A stretch of 30,169 nt of DNA from JAYUDN01 sp043739785 (GCA_043739785.1 JAYUDN010000022.1:1-30169); one strand, 5' to 3'. Shown: positions 18,771 to 29,120, counted from the stretch's first letter. Numbers and translations are program-made. The notes: generated by a model not told the origin, from the sequence alone.

Positions 18771-20126
18771 ATGATTACTCAACCTCAGCCATCAAGCCAT
18801 CTGTACGCTTTTACTCTCGGAAGAGAGTGGAAGCTCTCCCTCGCCGAGGTGATCGCGGTCTTTGGAGCGACCGCTTACCGAGAGCATTCGGAACAGATTG
18901 CTCTCTTCGAGATTACATATATGACGGAGTCTACCATTATTGATATCTTTGCGACGCTCTGAGGATCGGTCCGAGTCATGAAAATCCTTTCTCCCGTTAC
19001 TCCAGAGTCATTCCCGACGGAGTCACTCCACTATATTGAAGCGAACAAAAAGGAAGGAAAAATCGATTTCGCACTGGGAGTCTATGGGATGACACTCCCC
19101 CTCCTCTCCATCGGGCTTAGGATGAAAAAAACGCTTATCGAAAAAGGGATCAAAGCACGCCTTATCAATTCGAAAGAAGATAATATCGTCAGTGCGGTAT
19201 TTAAAAAGGAGCGCCTCGGAAAAACACATAATGAGTACAATCTCATTTCTCTCTGAAATCCAAACTCTCACCAACAACCAACTAGCTCACCAGCCAACCA
19301 GCTCACTTGCTACCTCGCTTCTACTCTTGCCTGTCAGGATATCGATGCGTATACGAAACGAGATACCGCGAAGATTCGCGATATGCAGGTCGGGATGCTT
19401 CCACCGAAGCTTGCACAGATGATGATTAATCTTGCCATTTGAGAAGATACTCAATCTCAACCAGCTCACCAGCCAACCAGCCAACCAGCCATTACCATCT
19501 ACGACCCCTTCTGTGGACTCGGGACGATCCTCATCGAGGCAGCCAATATGGGCATCACTTCCCTTCTTGGGAGTGATATTTCGAAAGAAATGGTACGATC
19601 GAGCCAGGAAAGTCTCGATGCTTTTATCAAAGAGGAAATCGTCTGGCAGGAGCGAATCAAAACCGCATGAGGGACACCGAAAAAAGATTTTTCTAAAATG
19701 GAACTCTCTCTCTTCGAGATGGATGTTATGAAAATACTTGAAAACTTGAAAACTTGAAAACTTGAAAACTGCGTGATAGTTTCAGAGGGATATCTCGGGG
19801 AGATTATGCAAAAAGAAAGTATTACCCTCGATCGGGTCAAAGAAGAGCGTCGAAAGCTCGCCAGGATGTATGATGCATTCTTCGGCTGACTCGAGTCTCT
19901 TAATTTCTCTGGAACCATCGTGATGACCTTTCCTTTCTGGAATATCCGAGGAACTGAATCATTTTTTACAGAAATCGCCGAAATCCTCGAAACCCACCAT
20001 TTCAAAACCATTCCTCTCTTGCCCGAGGACTTGAATCTTACCACTCGCAAATGAACCCTTCTCTATAAACGTCCGGACCAGCAAGTTGGCCGTGAAGTGT
20101 GGAGAGGACAACTGAGGCAACGATAG
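18771..20126 (+). CDS. Trm11/TrmG10-like RNA methyltransferase with repeat insertions
   Basis: A 451-residue class I methyltransferase of the UPF0020/Trm11 group, which makes N2-methylguanosine in tRNA. Its nucleotide-binding motif is DPFCGLGTILIEA (about residue 246 on), preceded by the family-typical MLPPKLAQMMINLA. The C-terminal catalytic part ends in VMTFPFWNIRG. The N-terminal 160 residues are less conserved and may bind RNA. Three tandem-repeat insertions lie in frame: about residues 163-180 and 227-241 (Gln/Pro/Ser-rich) and 320-334 (ENLKTGKLEN). Seven TGA codons, stop TAG. The exact substrate base is inferred from family only. Confidence 0.85.
19257..19308 (+). repeat. ACCAGC-type repeat in Trm11-like gene, copy 1
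   Basis: Imperfect CCAACCAG/CTCACCAG units (AACCAACTAGCTCACCAGCC). They encode HQQPTSSPANQLT within the linker before the conserved core. The same vocabulary recurs at 19449 and 20285. Confidence 0.75.
19449..19492 (+). repeat. CCAACCAG tandem repeat in Trm11-like gene, copy 2
   Basis: CCAGCTCACCAGCCAACCAG followed by another CCAACCAG unit, encoding QPAHQPTSQPA immediately before the SAM-binding strand ITIYDPFCG. Confidence 0.8.
19730..19770 (+). repeat. CTTGAAAA tandem repeat in Trm11-like gene, copy 3
   Basis: Four CTTGAAAA octamers in a row, encoding LENLKTGKLEN with one TGA Gly. The eight-base unit reads through all three frames. A near-identical array lies in aclA at 22038-22068. Confidence 0.85.
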
Positions 20127-20144
20127 TTCATAACCAGATCACTT

Positions 20145-21551
20145 ATGGCTCAAACTCCTATACGGGAATACGATGCCAAACGAATGTTTGCCGCGTATAC
20201 CTGAAACCCATACCACTGATTTCTCGTTCAAAATGAGGAAGATTTTTTGCAATTCGATTTACCTCAATCACCTGCTCTCTCCACAAACCAGCTCACCAGC
20301 TCACCAGCCAACCAATTTACCTACGTCATCAAACCCGATCAACTCTTCGGAAAGCGTGGGAAATACGGACTCCTCGGAATCAATCTTGATACTAAAAAAG
20401 TCCAGGAATGGTGGAAGGCACACCACCAAAAAGAAGTCACTATCGAGAAACAAAGTGGAAAGCTTGATACCTTCCTCGTGGAACCATTTGTCCCCCATGC
20501 GGAAGAATACTACATCGCCATCAAAACCGAACGCAACTACGATGAGATATTTTTCTCGAAAAATGGAGGTGTTGATGTGGAAGAGAATTGGGATCTCGTT
20601 CAATCAATAAAAATACCTCTCTCTCAATGATGAAAAACCATTCATGGGGGTTCGGGGGTGAAAACTGTTTGAGAATGATGAAAGCAGTACATGAAAGCGG
20701 AGTGAGCGAGTGCCCCTTTGCGAAGCATTGGAAATACACTTGGGGTATTTTGAATCCCCGAGGCCTTTGATACTTTCGGTCACGAAAGTATAAGAAGTTT
20801 ATTGGGTGCAGCAGATTCTCTGATAGAAGATTTTATCCTGACGCTCTATTCTTTCTTTGTCGATTATGGATTTACCTATCTGGAAGTGAACCCATTTACG
20901 AAAGACGATGAATGACATATTATTTGTCTCGACATGGTCGCTCGTGTTGATACCTGTGAAGCCTTCAAGCAAAAAGAGCATTGGCAGGGCCTCGCCTTTG
21001 TAAATCCCTTCGGAATCGATAAAACTCCCGCTGAGAAATATATCGATGAGCTCGATGCGTCGACGGGCGCGAGCCTCAAGTTTCGACTCCTCAATCCTCT
21101 CGGTCGTATCTGGCTCCTCACGAGTGGTGGTGGAGCTTCCGTGATCATAGCGGACACCATCGGGGATATGGGGTACACGGAAGAGGTTGGGAACTATGGC
21201 GAATGTAGTGGGAATCCTGATCGGGAAAATACCTATGAGTATACCAAAACCCTATTAGAAACCATGCTCGCACATCATACAAAATGAAAGTATCTCGTGA
21301 TTGCCGGAGCCATTGCGAACTTTACCCATATTGATAAAACTTTTTCAGGGATTATCGATGCCTTTCGAGAGAATGACTCAGAAATGAAAGATCAGGAAGT
21401 CAAAATACTCGTTCGTCGTGGGGGGATCAATGATACCAAGTGACTCAAAGATATGCAATCTGCCTGTGAAGAGCTAGGACTTCCGTGTGAGATCGCCGAT
21501 TGAAATACCTATATGACGGATATTTTGGAAAAAATAACATTAAAAAAGTAG
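20145..21551 (+). CDS. aclB: ATP-citrate lyase, N-terminal (ATP-grasp/CoA-ligase) subunit
   Basis: With the next gene it forms two-subunit ATP-citrate lyase: citrate + ATP + CoA gives acetyl-CoA, oxaloacetate, ADP and phosphate. The 468-residue protein follows the N-terminal part of animal ACLY closely: VIKPDQLFGKRGKYGLLGIN, FLVEPFVPHAEEYY, FTYLEVNPF, DASTGASLKFRLLNP, TSGGGASVIIADTI and VRRGGIND. Those similarities argue against plain succinyl-CoA synthetase. Two insertions are in frame: a repeat tract (residues about 41-61) and the palindromic element (about 167-216) between the ATP-grasp segments. Thirteen TGA codons, several inside the element; stop TAG. The symbol follows bacterial usage (AclB small, AclA large). 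Confidence 0.9.
20267..20325 (+). repeat. CTCACCAG/CCAACCAA repeat in aclB
   Basis: AACCAGCTCACCAGCTCACC followed by AGCCAACCAA, encoding STNQLTSSPANQF between QFDLPQS and YVIKPDQL. Other ACL proteins have a short segment at this place. Confidence 0.8.
20644..20792 (+). repeat. Palindromic element inserted in aclB
   Basis: Homologous to 3941-4057 in recG. It starts with the same ATGGGGGTTCGGGGGTGAAA and ends in a 9-bp hairpin with a 4-base loop (ATACTTTCG, GTCA, CGAAAGTAT). One stem pair differs from recG on both arms (T-A there, C-G here). It carries an extra ~36-bp nested unit (20712-20747). Translated in the same frame as in recG: GGSGVKTVGE ... PEAFDTFG. Confidence 0.85.
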
Positions 21552-21619
21552 CAATAAAGAATCAATTTCCTCTCACGATTCTAAAATTATTATTCATTAT
21601 AAATTCTTCATTACTCTCC

Positions 21620-23593
21620 ATGTTTACGAAAGATTCCAAAGCCATCATCTACGGACGACACCTCGATGTTGCCGAGAGAATGCTTGATTTCGACTTTCTA
21701 TCTGATCGTGGTCCCTCGGTGGCTGGTTTTATCGATCCGAATATGCACCGTACGGGATGGACGAAGCTATTTTTCGGGGCAAAAGAAATCCTGGTTCCCA
21801 TTTATCCGAGTATAGCAGAAGTACCAGCTGATACCGACATAGACACCTTTATCAATCTCGCCTCTTTCCGTTCTTCGACCGAAGCCACCTGGCAAGCCCT
21901 CGCATCAGCAAAATTCGCACATACTATCATCATCGCTGAAGGGATTCCGGAACGAGAAATTAGAGAAATTATTGCATATAACAACCAAACGGAAGTTGAA
22001 TGTTGAATGTTGAATGTTAAAAGATTTTGAACCATTGAACTTGAAAACTTGAAAACTTGAAAACTCGAGAACCCTTCCAAAGAAGTCCCGAACATGCAAC
22101 TTGAAACCTGAAACCTGAAACCGAAGATCCTCATCCTCTGACCGGCGACGGCTGGTGCTATCGTGGGAGGAACCCTTCGAATGGGGAATGCTGGAGGCAG
22201 TCTCGAAAATATCGTCGAATCACGCCTTTATCAGCAGGGTTCCGTAGGATTCGTTTCAAAGAGTGGTGGTATGTCGAATGAGATGTACCGAGTGATTTCG
22301 AAGCGAACGGATGGGATTCATACTGGGATCGCCCTCGGTGGGGATCGATTTACTGGCTCCACATTTCAAGACATCATCCTCGACTACGAATCCAATCCCG
22401 AGATACGGATGATCGTGATGCTCGGGGAAGTCGGAGGACGTGATGAACTCGAGGTCGCACATCACATCGAGCAGTGACGCATTACGAAACCAATTGTCGC
22501 CTACGTCAGTGGGAGTTTCGCCGAATACCTGACGACCGAGGTCCAGTTCGGTCATGCTGGAGCCAAGGCCAATGCGAAAGAAGAAAGTGCGAGCTATAAA
22601 AATACCGCCTTACGTAATGCCTGAGCCCATGTACCTGAGAGCTATAGTGACTTCGGAGACCTGATTGCATCGGTATTTAGTAATTCGGTTGGGAGTATGG
22701 CATCTACTCAATATAACAATGAGGAAATATTAAAAAAACTAGCTCTCCTGAGGAATCGCCATCATACCACCTTCACCTCGACGATTTCCGATGAGCGCGG
22801 AGATGATGTCCTCTATAATCAGAAACCGCTCTCTCGTTATATCGAACAGTGAAGTATCGCTCATGTTATCGGAAACCTCTGGCTCAAGCGCGACCTTCCC
22901 GACTATGCACTGGATTTTATCAATACCGTCCTCATCCTGCTTGCGGATCATGGCCCTGCCGTCTCTGGAGCGACCAATACGATTATCACCGCTCGCGCTG
23001 GAAAAGATATACTTTCCTCACTCGTCTCTGGACTTCTAACCATCTGACCACGGTTTGGAGGAGCGATCGATGGCGCTGCGAGAGAGTTTTACTTCGCTGT
23101 GAAAAGCCATGAATCCCCCGTCAATTTTATCAACCGGATGAAGCAATCCGGCAATCCTATACCTGGTATCGGACACAAGGTAAAGAGTAAATTCCACCCC
23201 GATGGGAGGTGTACACTTCTTAGAGAAAAGGTTACAAGTTACAAGTTACAAGTTACAAGTTCTCTCGAAAAACCTTCAACCTTCAACATTCAACCTTCAA
23301 CCTATTTCGGTGCCCACCTTTCCTACGCGCTCGAAGTGGAGGCTCTTACACTCGAGAAAAAATCGAACCTTATCCTCAACGTCGATTGACACATTGCTGC
23401 GATTTTTCTCGATATATTCGTCTCGATCGGGATGTGAGAAGAAGAAATAGAAATGTACATCGAAGCCGGCCTTTTCAATGCCTTTTTTATTCTCGCCCGT
23501 TCTATAGGATTTATCGGGCACGCTCTGGATCAAAAACGACTCGGGGAACCCCTCTACCGAACAAACTGGGAAGATATACACTTTAGTGAGTAG
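21620..23593 (+). CDS. aclA: ATP-citrate lyase, C-terminal (citrate synthase-like) subunit
   Basis: A 657-residue partner of the preceding gene. It contains the CoA-binding/phosphohistidine part (VGFVSKSGGMSNEMYR, GIALGGDRFTGSTF, VQFGHAGA with the likely phosphorylated His312). The C-terminal citrate synthase-like domain follows (ADHGPAVSGATNTI, ARAGKDILSSLVSGLLT, NLILNVDGHIAAIF, RSIGFIGHALDQKRL). It aligns collinearly with the second half of animal ACLY. Eleven TGA codons; one encodes the Gly of the conserved G-P-A-T motif. Two repeat insertions, about residues 124-166 and 536-564, interrupt otherwise conserved alignment but stay in frame. Stop TAG. The start at 21620 gives MFTKDSKAIIYG, matching FSRHTKAIVWG of ACLY. 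Confidence 0.93.
21990..22118 (+). repeat. Compound tandem-repeat insertion in aclA, first
   Basis: Three kinds of unit follow one another: GAATGTT heptamers (about 21998-22018), CTTGAAAA octamers (about 22038-22068) and GAAACCT heptamers (about 22101-22120). Together they add about 40 residues (…LNVKRFGTIELENLKTGKLE…) before the G-P-A-T motif and keep the frame. Confidence 0.85.
23228..23305 (+). repeat. Tandem-repeat insertion in aclA, second
   Basis: Four GTTACAA heptamers (about 23230-23257), the same unit as in recG, then TTCAACC-type heptamers (about 23273-23303). They encode KVTSYKLQVTSS and PSTFNIQPST between CTLLRE and YFGAHLSYALEVE. Confidence 0.85.
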
Positions 23594-23698
23594 AAATCAT
23601 TCATCTAAAAGATATTGAGAGAGAAATCTTGACTATTGCAAGACGATAGAACTTGAACAAGGTAAGAAAGAATATATAATAATAAGGATTTTATTTAT

Positions 23699-23711
23699 TA
23701 CTTTTCTATCT
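23699..23711 (+). promoter_or_regulatory. -10-like box before secreted protein gene
   Basis: TACTTT at 23699-23704 ends seven bases before ATG 23712; no Shine-Dalgarno sequence is present. Confidence 0.35.
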
Positions 23712-25349
23712 ATGTCTCGTTCTACTGGTTTGAAATGGACTTTGAAAGTACTGTTTCTTCTCTGGCCACTTTTGTTGTTGTCGAACCTATCCTCCTATGC
23801 CCTCATTTCGACGATGCCGAATCTAGAAGATACCGCTTCTGATACCATCGAATTCCGATCGTATGATTGTATAATACCCACTGGGAAAAATACCTGTGCA
23901 GCGACACTTTTTGTGAGGGGCCCCAACTCTAGCTACGGTTTAAAAAATATGACTCGCAATAGTATAGTTGCCAATCTAATGGGTGGAAAGTATACAAAAA
24001 CTCCAGGATCAAACTCATTCGCCTATACTTTCTGGGTTACCACTCTGGATAATGGAGCAAACTTAGCAAGCTATGGAGTCAATGATTTTGCACTTTTTGA
24101 AGGAAGCTCGGTTGCTGTAGCAAAGGCTACGGTGAATGCGAGTTGTGAAACCGGAAGCTCATGGGATGGGAAGGTTTGTGCTTCTCCATGAGCCTTCGTC
24201 TGTACCGATGTCATACGTTCCTGTGGAGATGGATCAGCGATGCCTCGAGACACGAAGACCTGTAACTGGCTCCCAAATGAGTGTACTACTGAAATAAATC
24301 CCACAAACACTATCACTCCACCAAAACCCTATGGAAATCCGACTATCCAGGTCCTACGTATCGGTGGTATCTCTATAAATATGAATGCTCCGGTAGAAAT
24401 ATCGAAATTTCCTACCACTCCTCTCATGATCGAATGAGAAATCACATCTATCCGTAGTGGACTCTCTGTGAAGGTGAGCTCCGATACCAGTGATTTCTTT
24501 ATCACGATGCCAGTAAGTGCTGACTGAGTTTGGTCAACTGACAATTCCCCAACTGATAGTATTTATAAATCACGAGTCGTCACCGAATGACAGAACCTAC
24601 TCACATTTTCCCTGCTCGATGATGTATCAAAAAAACCTCTTGCACAAGCATTTGTAAAAGTAACAGTAACCTTTACGAAAAAAGGTATCAATACCCCTCC
24701 GACATGTATGATGGCAGAACGAACTCCAGGTACAAAGCCAGCGACATGTACTCCGATAGAACCTCAAACAACGGGATCAGGACGAACCAAGCCCCTTCCT
24801 CGATATCTCGGACCTCCAGATCGAGAAGGTACATGAAAACTAATACAACCAATGTCATATACTCCACCACCAGGATCGAGCGGATCTACCAATACTGGAG
24901 GAGTATCTGGACAAGTCGACACCCCCATGCCGACTTGTCCAGACGGAACTCGATGAATGACGACCAACGGTACCAGTGCGAGTCTTTGTTCGAGTCCGAT
25001 CCGTGTCGTGGTTCGAGATTCCATCAACGATACGAGTGCAACACCGTGACTTCCAGCTCTTGATTCCGCATCCAAGGATCGAATCGATACGATCATCGCT
25101 CGAACCGAAACACGAGTAAAACAAATGTCAGTTGCAGATGCGATTACCTTTATAGATGCTGCAGTAACCCGCATCAATTCTATCCCAAATAAAACATCGA
25201 AGGCAAAACTCATCGACGCCTACACGATCCGAAAACTCACTGGACTAAAGAATTCGATCATCAATCTCGCAAGTGGAAGTGGTACAGAGAGTGACTATAT
25301 CGGACTCGTGGGAGATATCCTCGAATCATCACCTACCGCTCAAAAATAG
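23712..25349 (+). CDS. Large secreted/surface protein, 545 aa
   Basis: An N-terminal signal peptide (basic MSRSTGLKWTLK, hydrophobic VLFLLWPLLLLSNLSSYA) is followed by an extracellular-looking protein. A beta-rich region comes first, then Cys-containing motifs (CETGSSWDGKVC, CTDVIRSCGDGSAM, CNWLPNEC). A second beta domain (residues about 215-330) follows. A Pro/Gly/Thr linker (TPPPGSSGSTNTGGVSGQ) leads to another Cys pair (CPDGTRGMTTNGTSASLC). The C-terminus is a helical region of about 110 residues without Cys. Seven TGA codons and a TAG stop. A role in attachment to a host or in a pilus-like structure is possible by analogy with CPR biology but not shown. Confidence 0.75.
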
Positions 25350-25456
25350 TATTTCTCAAAAAAACTTTTGGTACTCCTGGCATATGGAAGAGGAATCGAT
25401 CCTTTCAGATATTTTTCGTTGGGAGTTTGTATCAGGATTAATTATTAAGTTCTACT

Positions 25457-25747
25457 ATGTCTCTCGACCTCAGCCGATACACATCAGAATATAGAAAAAA
25501 AGGGGATATCGTGAATGCGGTTGCCTGGAGTACGGTAAAAAGGTACCTAGAATCAGTATGAATCTGAGATATATTCGAACATATCAAAAGTATAAATATC
25601 GATACCACAAAAAAATCCATCACTATCAAAACCGGAAAGGGCATATACAATTCGGAATTGGTGATGAGAAAAGAAGACATACTTCAAGAATGCAATACTT
25701 CCCTATCACACTGGTGAATCAAGCTGAAGGATTGTAACATTCGTTAG
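25457..25747 (+). CDS. Small protein, possibly DUF721/DciA-like
   Basis: A 96-residue protein with two TGA codons as Gly. An N-terminal helix (RYTSEYRKKGDIVNAVAW) is followed by KSITIKTGKGIYNSELVMRKEDILQECN. That beta-strand-then-helix pattern, with a basic/helical 'EL' segment, is reminiscent of the DUF721/DciA helicase-loader family. The similarity is weak and by eye only. It ends in TAG, overlapping the end of a minus-strand remnant. Otherwise unknown. Confidence 0.5.
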
Positions 25748-25880
25748 TTCACTACAGGATCAAAAAGTGAATCATAATTGATAACATCTGCATCTGTAAG
25801 CATCTTTGTTCCAACTTCGGAAAATCCATTCTACAATTCAAGCACCTTTAGCAAGTATCAGTAGAGCATGTAAATAGTTA
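25744..25880 (-). pseudogene. Possible gene remnant downstream of the HD gene
   Basis: On the minus strand one frame reads LLILAKGAGIVEW, then a one-base shift continues in another frame as NGFSEVGTKMLTDADVINYD to SLFDPVVN and TAA. Both halves look like real protein sequence, suggesting the decayed end of a gene. It overlaps the stop of the plus-strand gene by a few bases. No family is recognised. It could also be chance coding in AT-rich DNA. Confidence 0.25.
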
Positions 25881-25892
25881 ACTGAACATTAT

Positions 25893-26912
25893 TTATTTTC
25901 CCTCATTTTCGTTGCGATATGAGATTCAATTCACATCATATATTGTACTTTTTCGATATTGCTCTTGAACTTCAGCATCAGTTATCATCAGGAGTCGGTA
26001 CTTATCAAACTCTTGGACCAATCGTGCATATTCTGAAGTCATTCCAAGACTTTTGAACGTAACTCAGAGAATATAGGCTTTTATTCTTCGAGTTTGAACA
26101 TACCCAGGTTTTATTTTTTCCATTTCTTCCATATCGCCCATATTTTTGAGCATATCCATGAGTTTTCTTCGAGCAGTTTCCTTTCAAAAATAGAGATAAT
26201 TTCACAGTCCTATGAATTCTTCATCTTCTTCAGTAAAAGTCTTACCCTTAGATTTATACTTTGGGAGAATTTTTTTATCCAAATAGAGAGAAAAAGCCCC
26301 TATCACCAGCTGGATTTCTTGTGAATCAAGATTCAAAGCATAGAGAGAATCAAGGTACGCTTTGTGAAATGGATTGACTGGGTTTAGTATTCTCACTATT
26401 TCTAAGAGGGGTTCATAGTCTGGATAATCCTTGATAAAATCAGAATATTTTAGGTATTCGGCTCTCTTGTCTTCCAACTCCATCAATTGTGGGAGAAAAA
26501 AATCAATCATTTTCTGACGATATCCCATTTTCTTAAATCATCCGGTAGAGAGAACGAGAACCTCTCAAAACAGTCGCAATCCAATGCATTCTAAAAGTTG
26601 TCACCAGGCTTCAGGATGTTCTTCGAGGATATCATGATTTATAAGTACGCTCGGTGTTTCGGGATCAATATACCCTTCCGTATCGGTATATTCACAGATT
26701 GTCTCAATCGGATGAACGATATAAGGAGATCCATCATGTCTTCGATCATGTGCATGTATATAGTCTGCATTTCGAAAGGCAAAGAGAGTGAGGTTCAGTA
26801 TACGTTCAGACATATGTCTAAATCGGGGATGATTCATGAGCCACTTATGAAAATAATCAATATCTCAAGGAATGATTCTTTTGGTTTTAAATGCTGGATA
26901 CTCCACTTCCAT
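25893..26912 (-). CDS. HD-domain protein related to (p)ppGpp hydrolases
   Basis: A single 339-residue frame with eight TGA codons; read with the standard code it falls into three pieces. Residues about 40-105 match the HD domain of RelA/SpoT and related hydrolases: AFRNADYIHAHDRRHDGSPY, IVHPIETICEY, then VLINHDILEE with the His-Asp pair expected to bind metal. There is no synthetase or TGS domain. The remaining two-thirds is helical and charged (FLPQLMELEDKRAEYLKY, RRKLMDMLKNMGDMEEMEK) and unassigned. The start at 26912 gives MEVEYPAF; 26837 is an alternative. Hydrolysis of alarmones is inferred only from family resemblance. Confidence 0.7.
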
Positions 26913-27058
26913 TATATTCATAAGATGAATAATACGATTAATTTATATTTGTCAATATATAATTTGACTTTTATTATTTATTGTTCATATTTTCGTTTTG
27001 CCTCTCCCCTCATTTTTCATATACTCTTATTTATACAGCTCGATTACTTTACTCTTCT

Positions 27059-28087
27059 ATGACTATCAAATCCTCTACTTCCCCGATCGAACGTCTCGTC
27101 AAACCGACGGTGCAGGAAGAGGAGATTGTCTCTGAGATTTCACTCCGGCCGCGATCCCTCACTGAATACGTCGGACAGGCTCAGATGAAGGCCCACCTGA
27201 GTATTGCGATCGGAAGTGCGAAGATTCGCAAGACGCCCCTTGAGCATATCCTGTTCTATGGTCCGCCGGGTCTCGGGAAGACGACTATATCGACTATCAT
27301 CGCGCATGAGATGGGATCCGCGATCAAGCATACCAGTGGTCCCGCGATCGAGAAACAATCAGATATCATCTCCCTTCTCACGAGCCTCACCGAGTGAGAA
27401 ATCCTCTTTATCGATGAGATCCATCGACTTCGTCCTCAGATAGAGGAAATCCTCTACTCAGCGATGGAAGATTTCCAGATTGATATTATGATCGGGTCAG
27501 GAACTGGTGCCACGAGTGTAAAAATGGATATCCCACGTTTTACCCTCATAGGTGCCACCACCAAACTTTCGAATCTTACGAGCCCACTTCGAGATCGATT
27601 CGGAAATGTCCTCAAACTCGATTTCTATGAAGTGTCAGATCTCGAGAAAATCATCTGACGATCCTTCCAGATACTCGGACATCCCGTCAAGACAGAAAAT
27701 ACACTTCACTCTATCGCGGCCAGGTCTCGTGGGACTCCTCGTATCGCGAATCGATATGTCAAAATACTCAGAGACTATGCCACCGTCGGGAAGGATATCG
27801 ACGGGAGTGATGCTTGTGATACGATCTTCGAGAGTTTCGGGGTCGATGCCCTCGGACTCGATATCCTGGATCGCAAGCTCCTCAAGCACCTCATCGAGAC
27901 CTTTCATATGTCACCGGTCGGCCTCTCAACACTCGCCTCCGTGGTCGGTGAAGAAGTCGCCACTATTGAGGATGTCGTCGAACCGTATCTCCTCCAAATT
28001 GGCTTCATCGAGAGAACTCCTCGAGGAAGAAAGATCACGATAAAGGGAGAAGCATACTACCGAGAGCAAAGAATTCCGAGTCGATAG
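27059..28087 (+). CDS. ruvB: Holliday junction branch migration ATPase RuvB
   Basis: The motor that drives branch migration with RuvA. The 342-residue protein has Walker A GPPGLGKTT (about residue 67), Walker B LFIDEIHRL, ATTKLSNLTSPLRDRFG with the arginine finger region, and the C-terminal winged-helix end (VVEPYLLQIGFIERTPRG). One of two TGA codons encodes the Gly before EILFIDEIHR, a conserved position. The stop is TAG. A TACTTT eight bases before the ATG may be the promoter -10 box. No ruvA or ruvC lies next to it. Confidence 0.96.
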
Positions 28088-28382
28088 GATGATTGATACA
28101 ATATGATTCTCCAAAGTTGGGAAGATACGTTCAGAAAACGGAATAACCTATATACCAATGAGACATTCACTCGCAAACGAATTATTTTAAAGAGACGAAG
28201 TTTTATAAATCACTCGGATGATCCTAGGTTTACTCTGATTCATTAATATTCATAAACTAAGTTTCTAGAGTAAATGAGGGGGGAAATTTTGAATTTGAAA
28301 AAAACTTCATATAATTCTCTTCAAGTAATGGTCAGAAAAATTATTTTAAAATTGGCATAGAAATATTTATTTATTATTTTTT
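28088..28382 (+). other. Intergenic region after ruvB
   Basis: 295 bases without a convincing gene. A 47-codon basic frame (ATG 28103 to TAA 28246, MILQSWEDTFRKRNN...) is present but has no TGA codons and no other support. TATTAT at 28372-28377, five bases before the next ATG, may be a -10 box. Confidence 0.3.
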
Positions 28383-29120
28383 ATGAGAAATCTAGTCTCC
28401 ACAAACAGAATCATCATCTTAATATTACTCAGTATATATTATTGTTGATATATAGATGCAGCCTCAGCCTCCGCAAGCGTAGATTACACGAAGATAGAAG
28501 CTTGTCGTCTTCCTAATGGAGTATACAATAAATCAGATTCTGTTACTTATAGTGCTCTTGAAGTAAATTGGAGTAATGATGCTCTCCCTTATGTAGAAAG
28601 CTTTATAAAAAAAGATAATATTCTTACCTACTCTATCGATATACTATATAATGAAAATACTATACCGGCAGAGATATATCTGTACCAATATAACTGCAAA
28701 ACAAAACATTCTACGCAGATACAGGATTACTCATATGCTACATCAAGTATGGCATCTGAACACGGCTGGTCTATGACACGTGCTATTTCTTCAATAGACT
28801 ATATTGATAGTTCAACAATAGTAACCAATATAACATTTGCTGATCATTTTAATTGAGCTGGTGATGATGCTCTTTCACAGAAAGTTACATTAGTCTATGA
28901 TATTAGCTCTAAAAAGACTTCAGTACTAGATTTCTTCAAGCTCAATGGATATAAAAAAGTCTATCCGAAATGATCCAATTACGTTAATATTGTGGATGTC
29001 ACTGGTGGAAAAAATGGAAAATGGAAAGTTATAGTTGTATTTGATCTTCTTACGAATAATCCACCAAAATATACATACTACGTTGACTGGAAAAAACAAA
29101 CCATCAGTAAGAATCCATAA
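28383..29120 (+). CDS. Secreted hypothetical protein, 245 aa
   Basis: An N-terminal signal peptide (RIIILILLSIYYCGYIDAAS, then ASA/SVDY) is followed by a beta-rich mature domain with repeated aromatic/polar strands (DYTKIEACRLPNGVYN, TYSIDILYNENTIPAEIYLY, WKVIVVFDLLTNNPPKYTYY). Only a few Cys are present. Three TGA codons are read as Gly, one inside the signal peptide. It is strongly AT-rich and Asn/Ser/Thr/Tyr-rich, unlike ruvB upstream. No family is recognised. Confidence 0.65.

Noticed and set aside
19257..23305. CRISPR array
   Set aside because: Repeats are short, directly tandem without spacers, and lie in coding frames.
25384..25494. 36-codon frame MEEESILSDIFRWEF...
   Set aside because: Overlaps the start of the better-supported gene at 25457 in another frame and has no independent support.
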